From Caulobacteraceae bacterium (GTDB taxonomy: Bacteria; Pseudomonadota; Alphaproteobacteria; Caulobacterales; Caulobacteraceae): DNA of 50,473 nucleotides. Below are positions 28,179-37,737 of the stretch, one piece after another. Where the stretch lies: positions 1 to 50,473 of the forward strand of contig JARLIQ010000078.1 in the NCBI GenBank assembly GCA_031291645.1, in the 5' to 3' direction. The number at the start of each line of letters is the position of its first letter. Position 1 is the stretch's first letter. Below the pieces are notes generated by a model. That model did no database searches. It was not told the DNA's origin and saw only the letters and a program-made list of their open reading frames with translations. The translations under genes and the position numbers were made by a program.

Positions 28179-28197
28179 GGCGGGCGCCTGGCCCGCC
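28179..28197. terminator. Candidate bidirectional hairpin between purB and DUF1476
   Basis: A 7-base stem GGCGGGC (28179-28185) and GCCCGCC (28191-28197) with a 5-base loop lies between the convergent ends of purB and the DUF1476 gene. There is no T tract, so it may not be an intrinsic terminator in the strict sense. Confidence 0.4.
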
Positions 28198-28206
28198 CGG
28201 CTGCCC

Positions 28207-28530
28207 CTAATTGCCGTCCTGGATCTGCCCGCGCGCGACGGCCATCAGCTCGTCCATCTTGCCGCGGACCTGGTCCTCGGTGGTCTTCAGGCCCGAACCG
28301 GAGAGGTCCTTGGCCACCTTGCGCAGCACGTCCTCGTCGCCCGGCTGGGTGAAGTCGGAACGCACCACGGCGGCGGCGTAGTCCTCGAGGTGCTGGCCCT
28401 CCAGGCCCATCAGCCCGCCGGCCCAAAGGCCCAGCAGGCGGTTGCGCCGCGCGGTCGCCTTGAACTCGAGCTCGGCGTCATGGGCGAACTTGCCCTCGAA
28501 GCCCTGTTCGCGTTCGTCAAAGGTCGTCAT
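28207..28530 (-). CDS. DUF1476 protein, F1-ATPase zeta-subunit-type inhibitor
   Basis: This 107-residue helical protein matches DUF1476, the alphaproteobacterial zeta subunit that inhibits ATP hydrolysis by F1FO-ATP synthase (described in Paracoccus). It starts MTTFDEREQGFEGKFAHDAELEFKATARRNRLLGLWA; the N-terminal segment is the inhibitory part. It is not near ATP synthase genes. Whether the inhibitory role holds here is inference, since some relatives have lost it. Confidence 0.88.
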   Translation of the reverse strand: MTTFDEREQGFEGKFAHDAELEFKATARRNRLLGLWAGGLMGLEGQHLEDYAAAVVRSDFTQPGDEDVLRKVAKDLSGSGLKTTEDQVRGKMDELMAVARGQIQDGN

Positions 28531-28583
28531 GCGCAAGCCCCGTGGATACTCGCTGCGTCCAATAGGGGACCTCGCGGCCGGGA

Positions 28584-29540
28584 TCAATGCGGCGAAGTTG
28601 GCGAGCCGTCCCGTACGTCATGAAACTTCCGGTAATCCAATACCCATCGGCCGTCCGGTTCAACGCTCAAGACGTTCTCGAACTCCTTGTCCCACACGAT
28701 ATCTTCGGCCCCGTAGGCATACCGGGCGTGGATTCGCTGGGCGAAGGTGTCGTCCACGCCGCTGATGACCACAATTATCTCCGCCTGCTCGGCTTTCAGC
28801 GATTCGGCGGTCGCGCCGTGCAGCGGACTTGATTCGTCGAGGGGGTGCATGATCGTCCAGCTGAGGGCGAACAGGGGCGAGCGGCGGCGGGTGACCTCCA
28901 GGTCCTGGAAGCGTCGCCAGCTGCGACCCTCCGCCGTGATGGTCTGGCGGGCCAGGTTCAACGTCACCTCGGCCTCGAGGATCTGGTTCGAGCGTTCGTT
29001 GATCGCCCGGAACATCAGGTGCGGCAGGCCCTCGAACATGGCGATGGTCGCGACCTTGCTGAACATCACCCGCGCGGTCGGCTTGGACACCCGGGCGAAG
29101 ATCACCCCGGTGGTCACCGCCAGCATCACCAGGTTCAGGAAGCACTCCAGCGTCACGACCAGGTTGGCGTAGAGGCTGGCCGGCGCCATCAGCCCGTAGC
29201 CCACGGTCGAAAGAGTCTGGACGCTGAAGAAGAAGGCGTCGGCGAAATCGCCCGGCTTGATCCCGGTCACGCCCTGCGGATCGACCATGTAGAGGGCGGC
29301 GAAGACCAGGTTCAGCCCGACGTAGACCACGCCCAGTATGATCAGCAGGCCCCAGAGCGGTATGCCGAGAAGGCCGTGGTAGAGGTCGCTCAGCCCGCCG
29401 CGACGCCCGCCGACCACCACCAGCCGCCGGGGGCCGCGCGGCAGGGCGGGCCGGCGCGTCGTGATCCGCACGCGGGGCCTGGCCGTCTTTCCCGCCGCCG
29501 CATGGCTTTCTGCCGCATGGCCCGCCGCTTTCTCGTCCAT
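28584..29540 (-). CDS. Inward rectifier potassium channel (KirBac family)
   Basis: This 318-residue channel has two membrane helices (about 58-85 and 122-148) flanking a pore helix and the K+ selectivity filter TVGYG near residues 112-116. The rest is the cytoplasmic Ig-like domain of KirBac channels (SPLFALSWTIMHPLDESSPL). The start is uncertain: ATG 29540 (used) or ATG 29609, which would add 23 residues; the N-terminus is rich in Arg/Lys either way, as in characterised KirBacs. It is transcribed toward DUF1476 with a 53-base gap. Confidence 0.92.
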   Translation of the reverse strand: MDEKAAGHAAESHAAAGKTARPRVRITTRRPALPRGPRRLVVVGGRRGGLSDLYHGLLGIPLWGLLIILGVVYVGLNLVFAALYMVDPQGVTGIKPGDFADAFFFSVQTLSTVGYGLMAPASLYANLVVTLECFLNLVMLAVTTGVIFARVSKPTARVMFSKVATIAMFEGLPHLMFRAINERSNQILEAEVTLNLARQTITAEGRSWRRFQDLEVTRRRSPLFALSWTIMHPLDESSPLHGATAESLKAEQAEIIVVISGVDDTFAQRIHARYAYGAEDIVWDKEFENVLSVEPDGRWVLDYRKFHDVRDGSPTSPH

Positions 29541-29728
29541 GTCCTGCGCCCCGCCGCGCGAAGCGGAATCGCCTGCGCCGCCACGGCCAGTTTGCGCCAA
29601 GCCGGCCATTCCGCTAGGGTCCCGCACGCCCTACATTGTCAAAGGCCGAGTCGGACAGCGCGCGAAGGCCAAGTTCGCGCGCTTTGCATTTCGCCCGACC
29701 GGAGCCCCGTAGGGGAAGCACCGGAACC

Positions 29729-30487
29729 ATGACCCGCCGCAAGAAAATCTACGAAGGCAAGGCCAAGATCCTCTACGAGGGGCCGGAGCCCGGCACCCTG
29801 ATCCAGTATTTCAAGGACGACGCCACCGCGTTCGACGGCAAGAAAAAGGCCTCGCTCGACGGCAAGGGCGTTCTGAACAACCGGATCAGCGAATACCTGA
29901 TGACGCGCCTGGGCGCGATCGGGGTGCAGACCCACTTCATCAAGCGGCTGAACCTGCGCGAACAGCTGATCAAGGAAGTCGAGATCATCCCGCTGGAGGT
30001 GATCTGCCGCAACGTGGCGGCCGGCTCGCTGTCCAAGCGCTTCGGCTTGCCCGAGGGCCAGGCCCTGCCGCGCTCGATCATCGAATTCTGCCTGAAGGAC
30101 GACAAGCTGGGCGATCCCCAGGTCGCCGAGGAGCACATCACCGCGTTCAACTGGGCCTCGCCCCAGGAGATCGACGACATCATGGCCATGACGCTGAGGA
30201 TCAACGACTTCCTCTGCGGCGTGTTCAGCGCGGTCGGCATCGTGCTGGTGGACTTCAAGATCGAATTCGGCCGGGTGTGGGAGAACGATTTCTCGCGCGT
30301 GATCCTGGCCGACGAGATCAGCCCGGACAGCTGCCGGCTGTGGGACGCCCAGACCAACGAGAAGCTGGACAAGGACCGCTTCCGCCGCGACCTGGGCAAC
30401 GTCATCGAAAGCTACACCGAGGTCGCCCGGCGCCTCGGGATCATGAACGAGATGCCGACCGTCATTCAGGGGGGCAAGGGCGCGTGA
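29729..30487 (+). CDS. purC: Phosphoribosylaminoimidazole-succinocarboxamide synthase
   Basis: This 252-residue SAICAR synthase joins CAIR and aspartate with ATP. The N-terminal [32 protein letters not shown] and FKIEFGR motifs are diagnostic. The length fits the bacterial single-domain type. It opens the purC-purS-purQ run; its stop overlaps the purS GTG by 4 bases. ATG 29729 gives the conserved N-terminus although the frame is open upstream. Confidence 0.97.
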   Translation: MTRRKKIYEGKAKILYEGPEPGTLIQYFKDDATAFDGKKKASLDGKGVLNNRISEYLMTRLGAIGVQTHFIKRLNLREQLIKEVEIIPLEVICRNVAAGSLSKRFGLPEGQALPRSIIEFCLKDDKLGDPQVAEEHITAFNWASPQEIDDIMAMTLRINDFLCGVFSAVGIVLVDFKIEFGRVWENDFSRVILADEISPDSCRLWDAQTNEKLDKDRFRRDLGNVIESYTEVARRLGIMNEMPTVIQGGKGA

Positions 30488-30723
30488 AGGCGAAGGTCGA
30501 AGTTTTCCTCAAGCCCGGCGTGCTGGACGTCCAGGGCAAGGCCATCGAGGGCGCCCTGCACGGGCTCGGCTTCGCCGACGTCTCGGACGTGCGGGTCGGC
30601 AAGACCATCGAGTTCGACCTGAAGGGCGCCGACCCCGCCGCGGCCGAGGCCGAGGTCAAGGCCATGTGCGACCGGCTGTTGGCCAATACGGTGATCGAAG
30701 GCTACCGGGTGGAGGTCGCCTGA
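30484..30723 (+). CDS. purS: Phosphoribosylformylglycinamidine synthase, PurS subunit
   Basis: This 79-residue subunit of the three-part PurSQL FGAM synthase structurally bridges PurL and PurQ. It starts at GTG 30484 within the purC stop. [22 protein letters not shown] and the C-terminal [12 protein letters not shown] are typical. It overlaps purQ by one base (TGATG). Confidence 0.95.
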   Translation: MKAKVEVFLKPGVLDVQGKAIEGALHGLGFADVSDVRVGKTIEFDLKGADPAAAEAEVKAMCDRLLANTVIEGYRVEVA

Positions 30724-31388
30724 TGACCAAGGCCGCCGTCATCGTCTTCCCCGGGTCCAACTGCGACCGCGACTGCAAGACCGCCATCGAGCGTTCGACG
30801 GGCGCCAAGGTCGACATGGTCTGGCACCAGGAGACGGCGCTGCCCGAGGGCCTGGACCTGGTGGTGCTGCCGGGCGGGTTTTCCTACGGCGACTATCTGC
30901 GCTGCGGGGCGATGGCGGCCCAGTCGCCGGTGATGCGCGAGGTGGCGGCCGCCGCCGAGCGCGGGACGGCGGTGGTCGGCATCTGCAACGGCTTCCAGAT
31001 CCTCTGCGAGGCGGGGATGCTGCCCGGCGCGCTGCTGCGCAACGCGGCGCTGAAATACGTCTGCCGGGCGGTGGGCCTAGACGTGGTCAATGGCCAGACC
31101 CGCTTCACCGCCGGCTACGCGGGCCAGCGCGAAGTGACCATGACGGTCGGCAACGGCGAGGGGAACTTCTTCGCCGACGAGACCACGCTGGACCGCCTGG
31201 AAGGCGAGGGCCAGGTGGTGTTCCGCTATCGCGACAACCCCAACGGCTCGGCCCGCGACATCGCCGGCGTGATCAACATCAAGGGCAATGTGCTGGGCCT
31301 GATGCCCCACCCGGACCGCGCGTTCGAGCCGGAGTTGGGCTCGGCCGACGGCGCCACCCTGTTCCAGAGCGCGCTCGCCTCGGCCTGA
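30723..31388 (+). CDS. purQ: Phosphoribosylformylglycinamidine synthase, glutaminase subunit PurQ
   Basis: This 221-residue class I amidotransferase hydrolyses glutamine and channels ammonia to Pur[11 protein letters not shown] at the N-terminus, the nucleophile cysteine in GICNGFQ and the His/Glu pair in [11 protein letters not shown] complete the triad. purL is not directly next; a two-gene insertion (31510-33289) lies between them. Confidence 0.97.
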   Translation: MTKAAVIVFPGSNCDRDCKTAIERSTGAKVDMVWHQETALPEGLDLVVLPGGFSYGDYLRCGAMAAQSPVMREVAAAAERGTAVVGICNGFQILCEAGMLPGALLRNAALKYVCRAVGLDVVNGQTRFTAGYAGQREVTMTVGNGEGNFFADETTLDRLEGEGQVVFRYRDNPNGSARDIAGVINIKGNVLGLMPHPDRAFEPELGSADGATLFQSALASA

Positions 31389-31509
31389 CGGTCCCGTCCA
31401 GGCGCCGCAATAGCCGGCCGCGCGTCTTGAATGTCTCCATTTCCGGGTAGACGGCTTCCGTCCGACGCTAGTCATCGCTACCGTGTCCGAAACGGCCAGG
31501 GAGCGGGAC

Positions 31510-32472
31510 ATGCAGACCTATTCGACGATGCGGGCGGCCTATGAGGCGCGGGTGGCCGAGCACGCCCGGCGCACCGGGCCCTTTGTCGGCGGCTGCGCCT
31601 GGGTCAGGGGCGAGTACGTGCCGGCCGAGGAGGCCCAGGTGCCGCTGTTCGACCTCGGCTTCCTGCGCTCGGACCTGACCTACGACGTGCCGGCGGTGTG
31701 GGACGGCCGCTACTTCCGGCTGGAGGACCACCTGGACCGGCTGGAGCGCAGCCTGGCCAAGATCCGGATGGCGCCGCCGGTCAGCCGCGACGAGCTGCGC
31801 GGCATACTGGTCGAGCTGGTGCGCAAGACCCAGCTGCGCGACGCCTATGTCGACATCATCGTCACCCGCGGCCGGTTCAAGCCGGGCACGCGCGACCCGC
31901 GCAACACTGAGACCGCGCTCTACGCCTTCGTCATCCCCTACATCTGGGTCATGCCGCTGGACCAGCAGCAGGCCGGCGGCAGCGCGATCGTCACCCGCAA
32001 CGTGCGGCGCATTCCGGTCAGCGCCGTGGACCCGACGGTCAAGAACCTGCAGTGGGGCGACTTCACCCGCGGCATCTTCGAGGCGCTGGACCGTGGCGCG
32101 AACTGGCCCTTCCTGCCCGACGCCGACGGCAACCTGACCGAGGGCATCGGCTACAACATCGTGATGGTGAAGGACGATACGGTCATGACCCCCGGCCGCG
32201 GCGTGCTGGAGGGCGTCACCCGCAAGACCGTGCTTGAGATCGCCGAGGCCTCGGGCCTGAAGACCCACCTGGGCGACGTGCCGATCGGCGGCCTCTACGA
32301 CGCCGACGAGATCTTCATGTGCACCACCGCCGGCGGGATCATGCCGATCACCACCCTGGACGGCCAGCCGGTCGGCGGCGGCCAGGTGGGGCCGGTCACC
32401 AGCGCCATCTGGGACCGCTACTGGGCCCTGCACGCCGACCCGACGCTGACCATGCAGATCGACTATGAGTGA
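31510..32472 (+). CDS. Fold-type IV PLP aminotransferase, (R)-selective amine transaminase-like
   Basis: This 320-residue enzyme of the class IV aminotransferase family carries the PLP lysine in DPTVKNLQWGDF. From memory, its C-terminal half (TEGIGYNIV, GVLEGVTRKT, DEIFMCTTAGGIMPITTLDG) and the N-terminal LTYDVPAVWDGRYFRL closely resemble fungal (R)-amine:pyruvate transaminases. A branched-chain or D-amino acid aminotransferase is the conservative alternative. ATG 31510 has AGGGAG 6 bases upstream; a GTG 27 bases earlier is less likely. Its stop overlaps the SDR gene by 8 bases, implying coupled translation. Confidence 0.85.
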   Translation: MQTYSTMRAAYEARVAEHARRTGPFVGGCAWVRGEYVPAEEAQVPLFDLGFLRSDLTYDVPAVWDGRYFRLEDHLDRLERSLAKIRMAPPVSRDELRGILVELVRKTQLRDAYVDIIVTRGRFKPGTRDPRNTETALYAFVIPYIWVMPLDQQQAGGSAIVTRNVRRIPVSAVDPTVKNLQWGDFTRGIFEALDRGANWPFLPDADGNLTEGIGYNIVMVKDDTVMTPGRGVLEGVTRKTVLEIAEASGLKTHLGDVPIGGLYDADEIFMCTTAGGIMPITTLDGQPVGGGQVGPVTSAIWDRYWALHADPTLTMQIDYE

Positions 32473-33289
32473 GCCGGTTTCGCCCGGCGCCGGGCGCGTC
32501 GTCCTGGTGACCGGCGCCAGCTCGGGCTTCGGCCGGGTCATCGCCGCCGACCTGCATGCCGCCGGCTGGCGGGTCTATGGCGCCAGCCGCCGCGCGAGCC
32601 TGGGCGACGGCTTCGAGCCGATCGCCATGGACGTCGACGACGACGCCTCGGTCGAGGCGGGCGTGGCCGGGGTCCTCGCGCGCGAGGGTCGGCTGGACGC
32701 GGTGGTCTGCAACGCCGGCATGGGCGTCGCCGGCGCCATCGAAGAGACGACGACCGCCGAGGCCAAGCAGCAGTTCGAGACCAACTTCTTCGGCGTCCAT
32801 CGGGTCTGCCGGGCGGCCCTGCCGCATCTTCGGGCGCGGGGGCGGGGGCGCATCGTGGTGATCGGCTCGATCGCGGGCGTGTTCGGCATCCCCTTCCAGG
32901 GCATCTACAGCGCCAGCAAGTTCGCGCTCGAGGGCTATTGCGAGTCCCTGCGGATCGAACTGCGCGGGACCGGCGTCAAGGTGACCGTCGTCGAGCCTGG
33001 CGACTTCGCCACCGGCTTCACCGCCGCGCGCCGCACCATCGCCGCCCGCGGCCCCGCCTCGGCCTACCACGCGGCCTTCGAACACGCGCTCAAGGTCATC
33101 GAGCACGACGAGGTCACCGGCGCCGACCCGGCCATGATCGGTCCCGCCGTGCGCTCGCTGCTGGAGACGGACGAGCCGCCCGTGCGCCTGGCCGTCGGGT
33201 CCGAGGACCAGCTGGCGATGACGGCGGCCAAGACCAAGGTCCCGGCCGAAACCTTCGAGGGCTGGATCGCCAAACACTTCGAGCCTTGA
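32465..33289 (+). CDS. Short-chain dehydrogenase/reductase
   Basis: This 274-residue NAD(P)-dependent oxidoreductase of the classical SDR family has a TGASSGFG cofactor loop near residues 17-24, NAGMG, an active-site serine (VIGSIAG) and YSASK. The family reduces ketones or oxidises alcohols. Overlap with the upstream transaminase suggests they act on related compounds, for example a ketone produced by the transaminase, but no substrate is known. It ends 56 bases before purL. Confidence 0.88.
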   Translation: MSEPVSPGAGRVVLVTGASSGFGRVIAADLHAAGWRVYGASRRASLGDGFEPIAMDVDDDASVEAGVAGVLAREGRLDAVVCNAGMGVAGAIEETTTAEAKQQFETNFFGVHRVCRAALPHLRARGRGRIVVIGSIAGVFGIPFQGIYSASKFALEGYCESLRIELRGTGVKVTVVEPGDFATGFTAARRTIAARGPASAYHAAFEHALKVIEHDEVTGADPAMIGPAVRSLLETDEPPVRLAVGSEDQLAMTAAKTKVPAETFEGWIAKHFEP

Positions 33290-33345
33290 GCGGGAAAACG
33301 CGGCGCCCTCTCGCTCGCACGCGCGAGTCCCGCTAGAAGCGGCCC

Positions 33346-35544
33346 ATGACCGCCACCGCTAAATCCATGGCCGAACTCGCGCAGGAGTACGGCCTCAAGC
33401 CCGAAGAATACGACGTGATCGTCCGCCGCCTGAACCGCGAGCCCAACGCGGTCGAACTCGGCGTCTTCAGCGTCATGTGGTCCGAGCACTGCTCGTACAA
33501 ATCCTCGCGCAAGCACCTGGCCAAGTTCCCCACCAAGGGGCCCAGGGTGATCCAGGGACCGGGCGAGAACGCCGGGGTGGTGGACATCGGCGACGGCCAG
33601 GCCTGCGTCTTCAAGATGGAAAGCCACAACCACCCCAGCTTCATCGAGCCCTACCAGGGCGCGGCGACCGGGGTCGGCGGCATCATGCGCGACGTCTTCA
33701 CCATGGGGGCGCGGCCGGTGGCGCTGCTGAACGCCCTGCGCTTCGGCGACCCGTCGCACCCCAAGACCAGGCGGCTGGTCGCGGGCGTCGTGGCCGGCAT
33801 CGGCGGCTACGGCAACTGCGTGGGCGTGCCGACCGTGGCCGGCGAGACCAACTTCCACCACGGCTATGACGGCAACATCCTGGTCAACGCCATGTGCGTG
33901 GGGCTGGCGGACGCGGACAAGATCTTCTACTCGGCCGCACCCGCCGCGGACCTGCCGGTGGTCTATTTCGGCTCCAAGACCGGCCGGGACGGCATCCACG
34001 GCGCGACCATGGCCTCGGCCGAATTCGACGAGGACTCGGACGAGAAGCGCCCGACCGTCCAGGTGGGAGACCCCTTCGCCGAGAAGCTCCTGATCGAGGC
34101 GACGCTAGAGCTGATGGCTTCGGGCGCGGTGGCGGCGATCCAGGACATGGGCGCGGCGGGCCTGACCTCATCCTCGGTCGAGATGGCCGGCAAGGGCGGG
34201 GTGGGCATCGAGCTCGACCTCGACGCCGTGCCCCAGCGCGAAGAGGGCATGAGCGCCTACGAGATGATGCTGTCGGAGAGCCAGGAGCGGATGCTGGCCA
34301 TCCTCAAGCCCGGCCGCGAGGGCGACGGGCGCCGCATCTTCGAGAAATGGGGTCTGGACGCGGCCACAATCGGCCGCACCACCGACACCGGGCGGATCGT
34401 GCTGAAGCACAAGGGCGAGGTGGTCTGCGACCTGCCGCTCGCGCCGCTGTCGGACGACGCGCCGCTCTACGACCGGCCCTGGACCGCGCCCACGCCGCCC
34501 CGCCGGCTGGAGCCGCACGACGCGCCCGCGCCGGAGGACTACGGCGCGGCGGTGGTCAAGCTGATGAGCTGTCCGGACATGGCCTCCAAGCGCTGGCTGT
34601 GGGAGCAGTACGACCGCCACGTCATGGCCGACACCCTGGCCGACAGCGGCACGGCCAGCGACGCCGGCATCGTGCGCGTGCACGGCTCGCGCAAGGCCCT
34701 GGCGATGACCTCGGACTGCACCCCGCGCTACGTCCAGGCCGACCCCTACGAGGGCGGCAAGCAGGCCGTGGCCGAGGCCTGGCGCAACCTGACCGCGGCG
34801 GGCGCCGATCCCATCGCCATCACCGACAACCTGAACTTCGGCAGCCCCGAGCGGCCGGAGATCATGGGCCAGATCGTCCGCGCCATCGACGGCATGGCCG
34901 AGGCCTGCCGCGCGCTGGACTTCCCGGTCGTGAGCGGCAACGTCAGCCTCTACAACGAGACCAACGGGGCGGCCATTCCGCCGACGCCGACGGTCGGCGC
35001 CGTGGGCCTGATCCCGGACTACGCCCGGCGCGCCGGCTTCGGCGGGCTGAAGGCCGGCGACACCCTGGTCCTGATCGGCGAGACCCACGGCGAAATGGGC
35101 GCCAGCCTCTATCTGCGCGAGCTGTTCGGCCGCGAGGAGGGCGCGCCGCCACCCGTCGACCTGGCGCTCGAGCGCAAGACCGGCGACTTCGTGCGCGGCC
35201 TGATCCGCGACGGGACCGTTAGAGTCGTGCACGACCTGTCCGACGGCGGTCTCGTCGCCGCGGCGGCGGAAATGGCGATGGCGGCCCAGGTCGGGGTGAC
35301 GCTCAACGCCACCTCCCATCCGCACGCGCACTACTACCTGTTCGGCGAGGACCAGGCCCGCTACCTGATCGGTACGGACGATCCGGGCGTGATCATCTCG
35401 AAGGCCCACGCCGCCGGCGTGCACGCCAGCGTGGCCGGGCTCGCGGGCGGAACGGCGTTCGCGTCCGAGGCCGGCCTGTTCGACATCCCGCTCGACGTCC
35501 TGGCCCAGGCCAACGAAGGCTGGATGCCGCGCTACATGGGCTAA
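33346..35544 (+). CDS. purL: Phosphoribosylformylglycinamidine synthase, PurL subunit
   Basis: This 732-residue small-type PurL is the synthetase partner of PurS and PurQ. It has [20 protein letters not shown] (ATP/substrate site), [12 protein letters not shown] and the C-terminal half with [18 protein letters not shown]. It starts at ATG 33346. It is the end of the purine cluster; bolA follows after 174 bases containing no evident strong terminator. Confidence 0.98.
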   Translation: MTATAKSMAELAQEYGLKPEEYDVIVRRLNREPNAVELGVFSVMWSEHCSYKSSRKHLAKFPTKGPRVIQGPGENAGVVDIGDGQACVFKMESHNHPSFIEPYQGAATGVGGIMRDVFTMGARPVALLNALRFGDPSHPKTRRLVAGVVAGIGGYGNCVGVPTVAGETNFHHGYDGNILVNAMCVGLADADKIFYSAAPAADLPVVYFGSKTGRDGIHGATMASAEFDEDSDEKRPTVQVGDPFAEKLLIEATLELMASGAVAAIQDMGAAGLTSSSVEMAGKGGVGIELDLDAVPQREEGMSAYEMMLSESQERMLAILKPGREGDGRRIFEKWGLDAATIGRTTDTGRIVLKHKGEVVCDLPLAPLSDDAPLYDRPWTAPTPPRRLEPHDAPAPEDYGAAVVKLMSCPDMASKRWLWEQYDRHVMADTLADSGTASDAGIVRVHGSRKALAMTSDCTPRYVQADPYEGGKQAVAEAWRNLTAAGADPIAITDNLNFGSPERPEIMGQIVRAIDGMAEACRALDFPVVSGNVSLYNETNGAAIPPTPTVGAVGLIPDYARRAGFGGLKAGDTLVLIGETHGEMGASLYLRELFGREEGAPPPVDLALERKTGDFVRGLIRDGTVRVVHDLSDGGLVAAAAEMAMAAQVGVTLNATSHPHAHYYLFGEDQARYLIGTDDPGVIISKAHAAGVHASVAGLAGGTAFASEAGLFDIPLDVLAQANEGWMPRYMG

Positions 35545-35718
35545 GGCGGCGCCCCGCCTTTCCCCTTGTCGGGGTTGATTTATTTCGGCGAATCCGGGGT
35601 CACGAACGCGTGAAGCCGGCCCCGTGGGGCCTGTTTCGGCGTCCCGGTCGTTGGCAATTGTTAAGCATTTGATGTGCTGAAATGGCTCAGCTTAGCAGTC
35701 AGCGACGACGCCCGAACC

Positions 35719-35964
35719 ATGCCTATGCCCGCCGCCGCTCTTGAGGCCGAACTTCGCGCCGCCTTTCCGGACGCGGAGATCGCCATCGACGACCTCGCCG
35801 GGGACGGCGACCACTACCGTGCACGGATCATCTCGCCGGCGTTCGCGGGGCTGACGCGCGTGCGCCAGCACCAGCTCGTCTACGCCGCGCTGAAGGGCAA
35901 GGTGGGCGGCGAACTGCACGCGCTGGCGCTGGAGACCGCCGCGCCCGGGGCCGGGGGGCGCTAG
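35719..35964 (+). CDS. bolA: BolA-family protein
   Basis: This 81-residue protein has the BolA core HYRARIISPAFAGLTRVRQHQLVYAAL. BolA-like proteins pair with CGFS monothiol glutaredoxins to bind or traffic [2Fe-2S] clusters and sense iron. The partner grxD is two genes downstream. ATG 35719 gives a standard length; a longer in-frame leader (35674) adds a non-conserved extension. BolA versus IbaG subtype cannot be settled from sequence alone. Confidence 0.9.
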   Translation: MPMPAAALEAELRAAFPDAEIAIDDLAGDGDHYRARIISPAFAGLTRVRQHQLVYAALKGKVGGELHALALETAAPGAGGR

Positions 35965-35965
35965 G

Positions 35966-36883
35966 ATGCGGTTCCGTCCTCTCGGCGGTTCGGGCATGGC
36001 GGTTTCGGCCGTGTCGCTGAAGCTGGTCGACAACCAGGGACGCAACACCCCCCAGGCCTGGGTCCCGCTGATCTATTCGGCGTTCGAGAACGGCATCAAC
36101 ACCTTCGAGGTCGTCGGTCGTCAGCCGGCGCTGGTCGAAGGCTTCGGCCAGGCGATCCAGGCGGTCGAGCGCCGGCTGGTGTTCGTCGCCCTCAGGCTGG
36201 GGCTGAAGGTCTCGGCCGCCGGCGCGATCCTGCGCGACTTCACCCCCGACAGCCTGCTCCTGCAGCTGGAGTCCTTCCTCAGCCGCACCGGCCTCGACTA
36301 CGTCGACGCGGTCATCCTGGACGACCCCCAGGGCGATGAGCTGTCGCCCCAGGCCCTGGACGGGCTCAAGGCGATGCGCGAGGCGGGGCGGTCGCGCATG
36401 CTGGGCGTCGCCGGCGAGGACGCGGCCATCGACGCCTACATCAGCACGGGCGCCTTCGATCTGTTGTGCACCCCCTTCAGCCTGATCTCGGGCTGGCGCG
36501 AGCGGTTGCGCCTGAAGGCGGCGATGGAACGCGACATGGCCGTCGTCGGCTACGACTTCTTTCCCCAGCAGTTCCACGGCGGCGGCGGCGCGCCGCAGCA
36601 GAGGAAGGGCCTGTGGGGCGGCCCGTCGAACCCGCTGGCGGGCGTGGGCACCTACGCCTTCCTCGACCGCACGCCCAACTGGACCGGCGAGGAACTCTGC
36701 CTGGCCTACGCCCTGACCGAGCCTGCGCTGGCGACGGTCCAGATCGTCGCCGACCGGGCCGAGCGGATCGACGGCATGTCCAAGGTGCCCGAGCGCGACC
36801 TGCCCGCCGGCGTGGCCGCCCAGATCGAAATGGCGCGCTTTTCGCCGCCGCCGACCCAGGGCCAGAAGGCGCGCAGCGCTTGA
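35966..36883 (+). CDS. Degenerate aldo/keto reductase-like protein
   Basis: This 305-residue protein has the overall aldo/keto reductase barrel pattern (MRFRPLGGSGMAVSAVSL, SRTGLDYVDAVIL). The catalytic tetrad looks missing: the DTA-x-x-YG region is FEVVGRQPALVEG (Asp to Glu, no Tyr), the Lys of 'ATK' is not there, and the active-site His is Asp in VILDDPQ. It is therefore probably non-enzymatic or repurposed. It starts one base after the bolA stop and sits 57 bases before grxD. Confidence 0.8.
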   Translation: MRFRPLGGSGMAVSAVSLKLVDNQGRNTPQAWVPLIYSAFENGINTFEVVGRQPALVEGFGQAIQAVERRLVFVALRLGLKVSAAGAILRDFTPDSLLLQLESFLSRTGLDYVDAVILDDPQGDELSPQALDGLKAMREAGRSRMLGVAGEDAAIDAYISTGAFDLLCTPFSLISGWRERLRLKAAMERDMAVVGYDFFPQQFHGGGGAPQQRKGLWGGPSNPLAGVGTYAFLDRTPNWTGEELCLAYALTEPALATVQIVADRAERIDGMSKVPERDLPAGVAAQIEMARFSPPPTQGQKARSA

Positions 36884-36940
36884 CCTGCCGCCCCGGTCTT
36901 CCTAGCTGATGGCCACACCCCTGTTCGGCGGAGCCCGACC

Positions 36941-37300
36941 TTGACCGATATCGCCACCCAGCAGCAGCAGATCGACGACGCCATCGCCGGCTTCATCGCC
37001 AAGTCGATCGCCGAGAACCCGGTCGTGCTGTTCATGAAGGGCGTGCCTGACCAGCCGCGCTGCGGCTTCTCCGCCACCGTGGTCCAGATCCTCGACCACC
37101 TGGGCGTCGAGTTCGCCGGCGTCGACGTGCTGCAGAGCGAGGCGCTGCGCCAGGGCATCAAGGCCTTCAGCGACTGGCCGACCATTCCCCAGCTGTACGT
37201 CAACGGCGAGTTCGTCGGCGGCTGCGACATCATCCGCGAGATGTTCCAGTCGGGCGAGCTGAAGACCCTCCTGACCGAGCAGGGCGTGGCGACCGCCTGA
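36941..37300 (+). CDS. grxD: Monothiol glutaredoxin (Grx4 type)
   Basis: This 119-residue monothiol glutaredoxin has the CGFS active site (QPRCGFSATV) near residues 40-43, with WPTIPQLYVNGEFVGGCDI for glutathione binding. Such proteins coordinate a [2Fe-2S] cluster with BolA partners and donate clusters. Initiation appears to be at TTG 36941, giving MTDIATQQQQ; no ATG lies upstream in frame at a sensible distance. It shares a strand with bolA and a thioesterase. Confidence 0.95.
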   Translation: MTDIATQQQQIDDAIAGFIAKSIAENPVVLFMKGVPDQPRCGFSATVVQILDHLGVEFAGVDVLQSEALRQGIKAFSDWPTIPQLYVNGEFVGGCDIIREMFQSGELKTLLTEQGVATA

Positions 37301-37323
37301 TCGCGGCCCCCTAAGCCCTTCCG

Positions 37324-37737
37324 GTGACGCCGCTCGAACCGCCCGCGGGCCAGCAGGTCTTCGCCCAGGCGATCACCCCCGCGCCCGGGGACTTCGACGA
37401 GAACGGCCACGTGAACAACGTGGTCTATGTCCGCTGGATCCAGGACATCGCCACCGCTCACTGGCGCTCGCGCACGCCGGACGAGGCCCAGCGCGCCTGG
37501 GCCTGGGTGCTGCTGCGCCACGAGATCGACTACCGCCGCCCGCTGCTGCCCGGCGAGACCGCCCAGGCCCGCACCTGGGTCGGCGCGCACAAGGGCCCCA
37601 GGTTCATCCGCTACGTCCGCATCGACGGCCCCGACGGCGAGGTCTGCGCCCAGGCCGCCTCGGAATGGTGCCTGATCGACGCGGCCACCCGCCGCCCAAC
37701 CCGCGTGCCGGCCTGGATGGTCGAGCAGTTCAAGTAG
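37324..37737 (+). CDS. Hotdog-fold acyl-CoA thioesterase (4HBT family)
   Basis: This 137-residue single hotdog domain has the 4HBT signature DFDENGHVNNVVYVRWIQD near the N-terminus (Asp/Asn active-site region) and RHEIDYRRPL. It would hydrolyse an acyl-CoA; the chain type is unknown. It starts at GTG 37324 and ends with a stop overlapping the IclR regulator's 3' end on the opposite strand by 8 bases. Confidence 0.85.
   Translation: MTPLEPPAGQQVFAQAITPAPGDFDENGHVNNVVYVRWIQDIATAHWRSRTPDEAQRAWAWVLLRHEIDYRRPLLPGETAQARTWVGAHKGPRFIRYVRIDGPDGEVCAQAASEWCLIDAATRRPTRVPAWMVEQFK

Noticed and set aside
34168-35424. Long minus-strand open frame inside purL
   Set aside because: It lies wholly antisense to a clear purL and has low-complexity Arg/Gly/His-rich composition typical of shadow frames.
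35545-35718. Possible terminator between purL and bolA
   Set aside because: Only a 4-base CCCC/GGGG stem with a broken T-rich stretch is seen, too weak to call.
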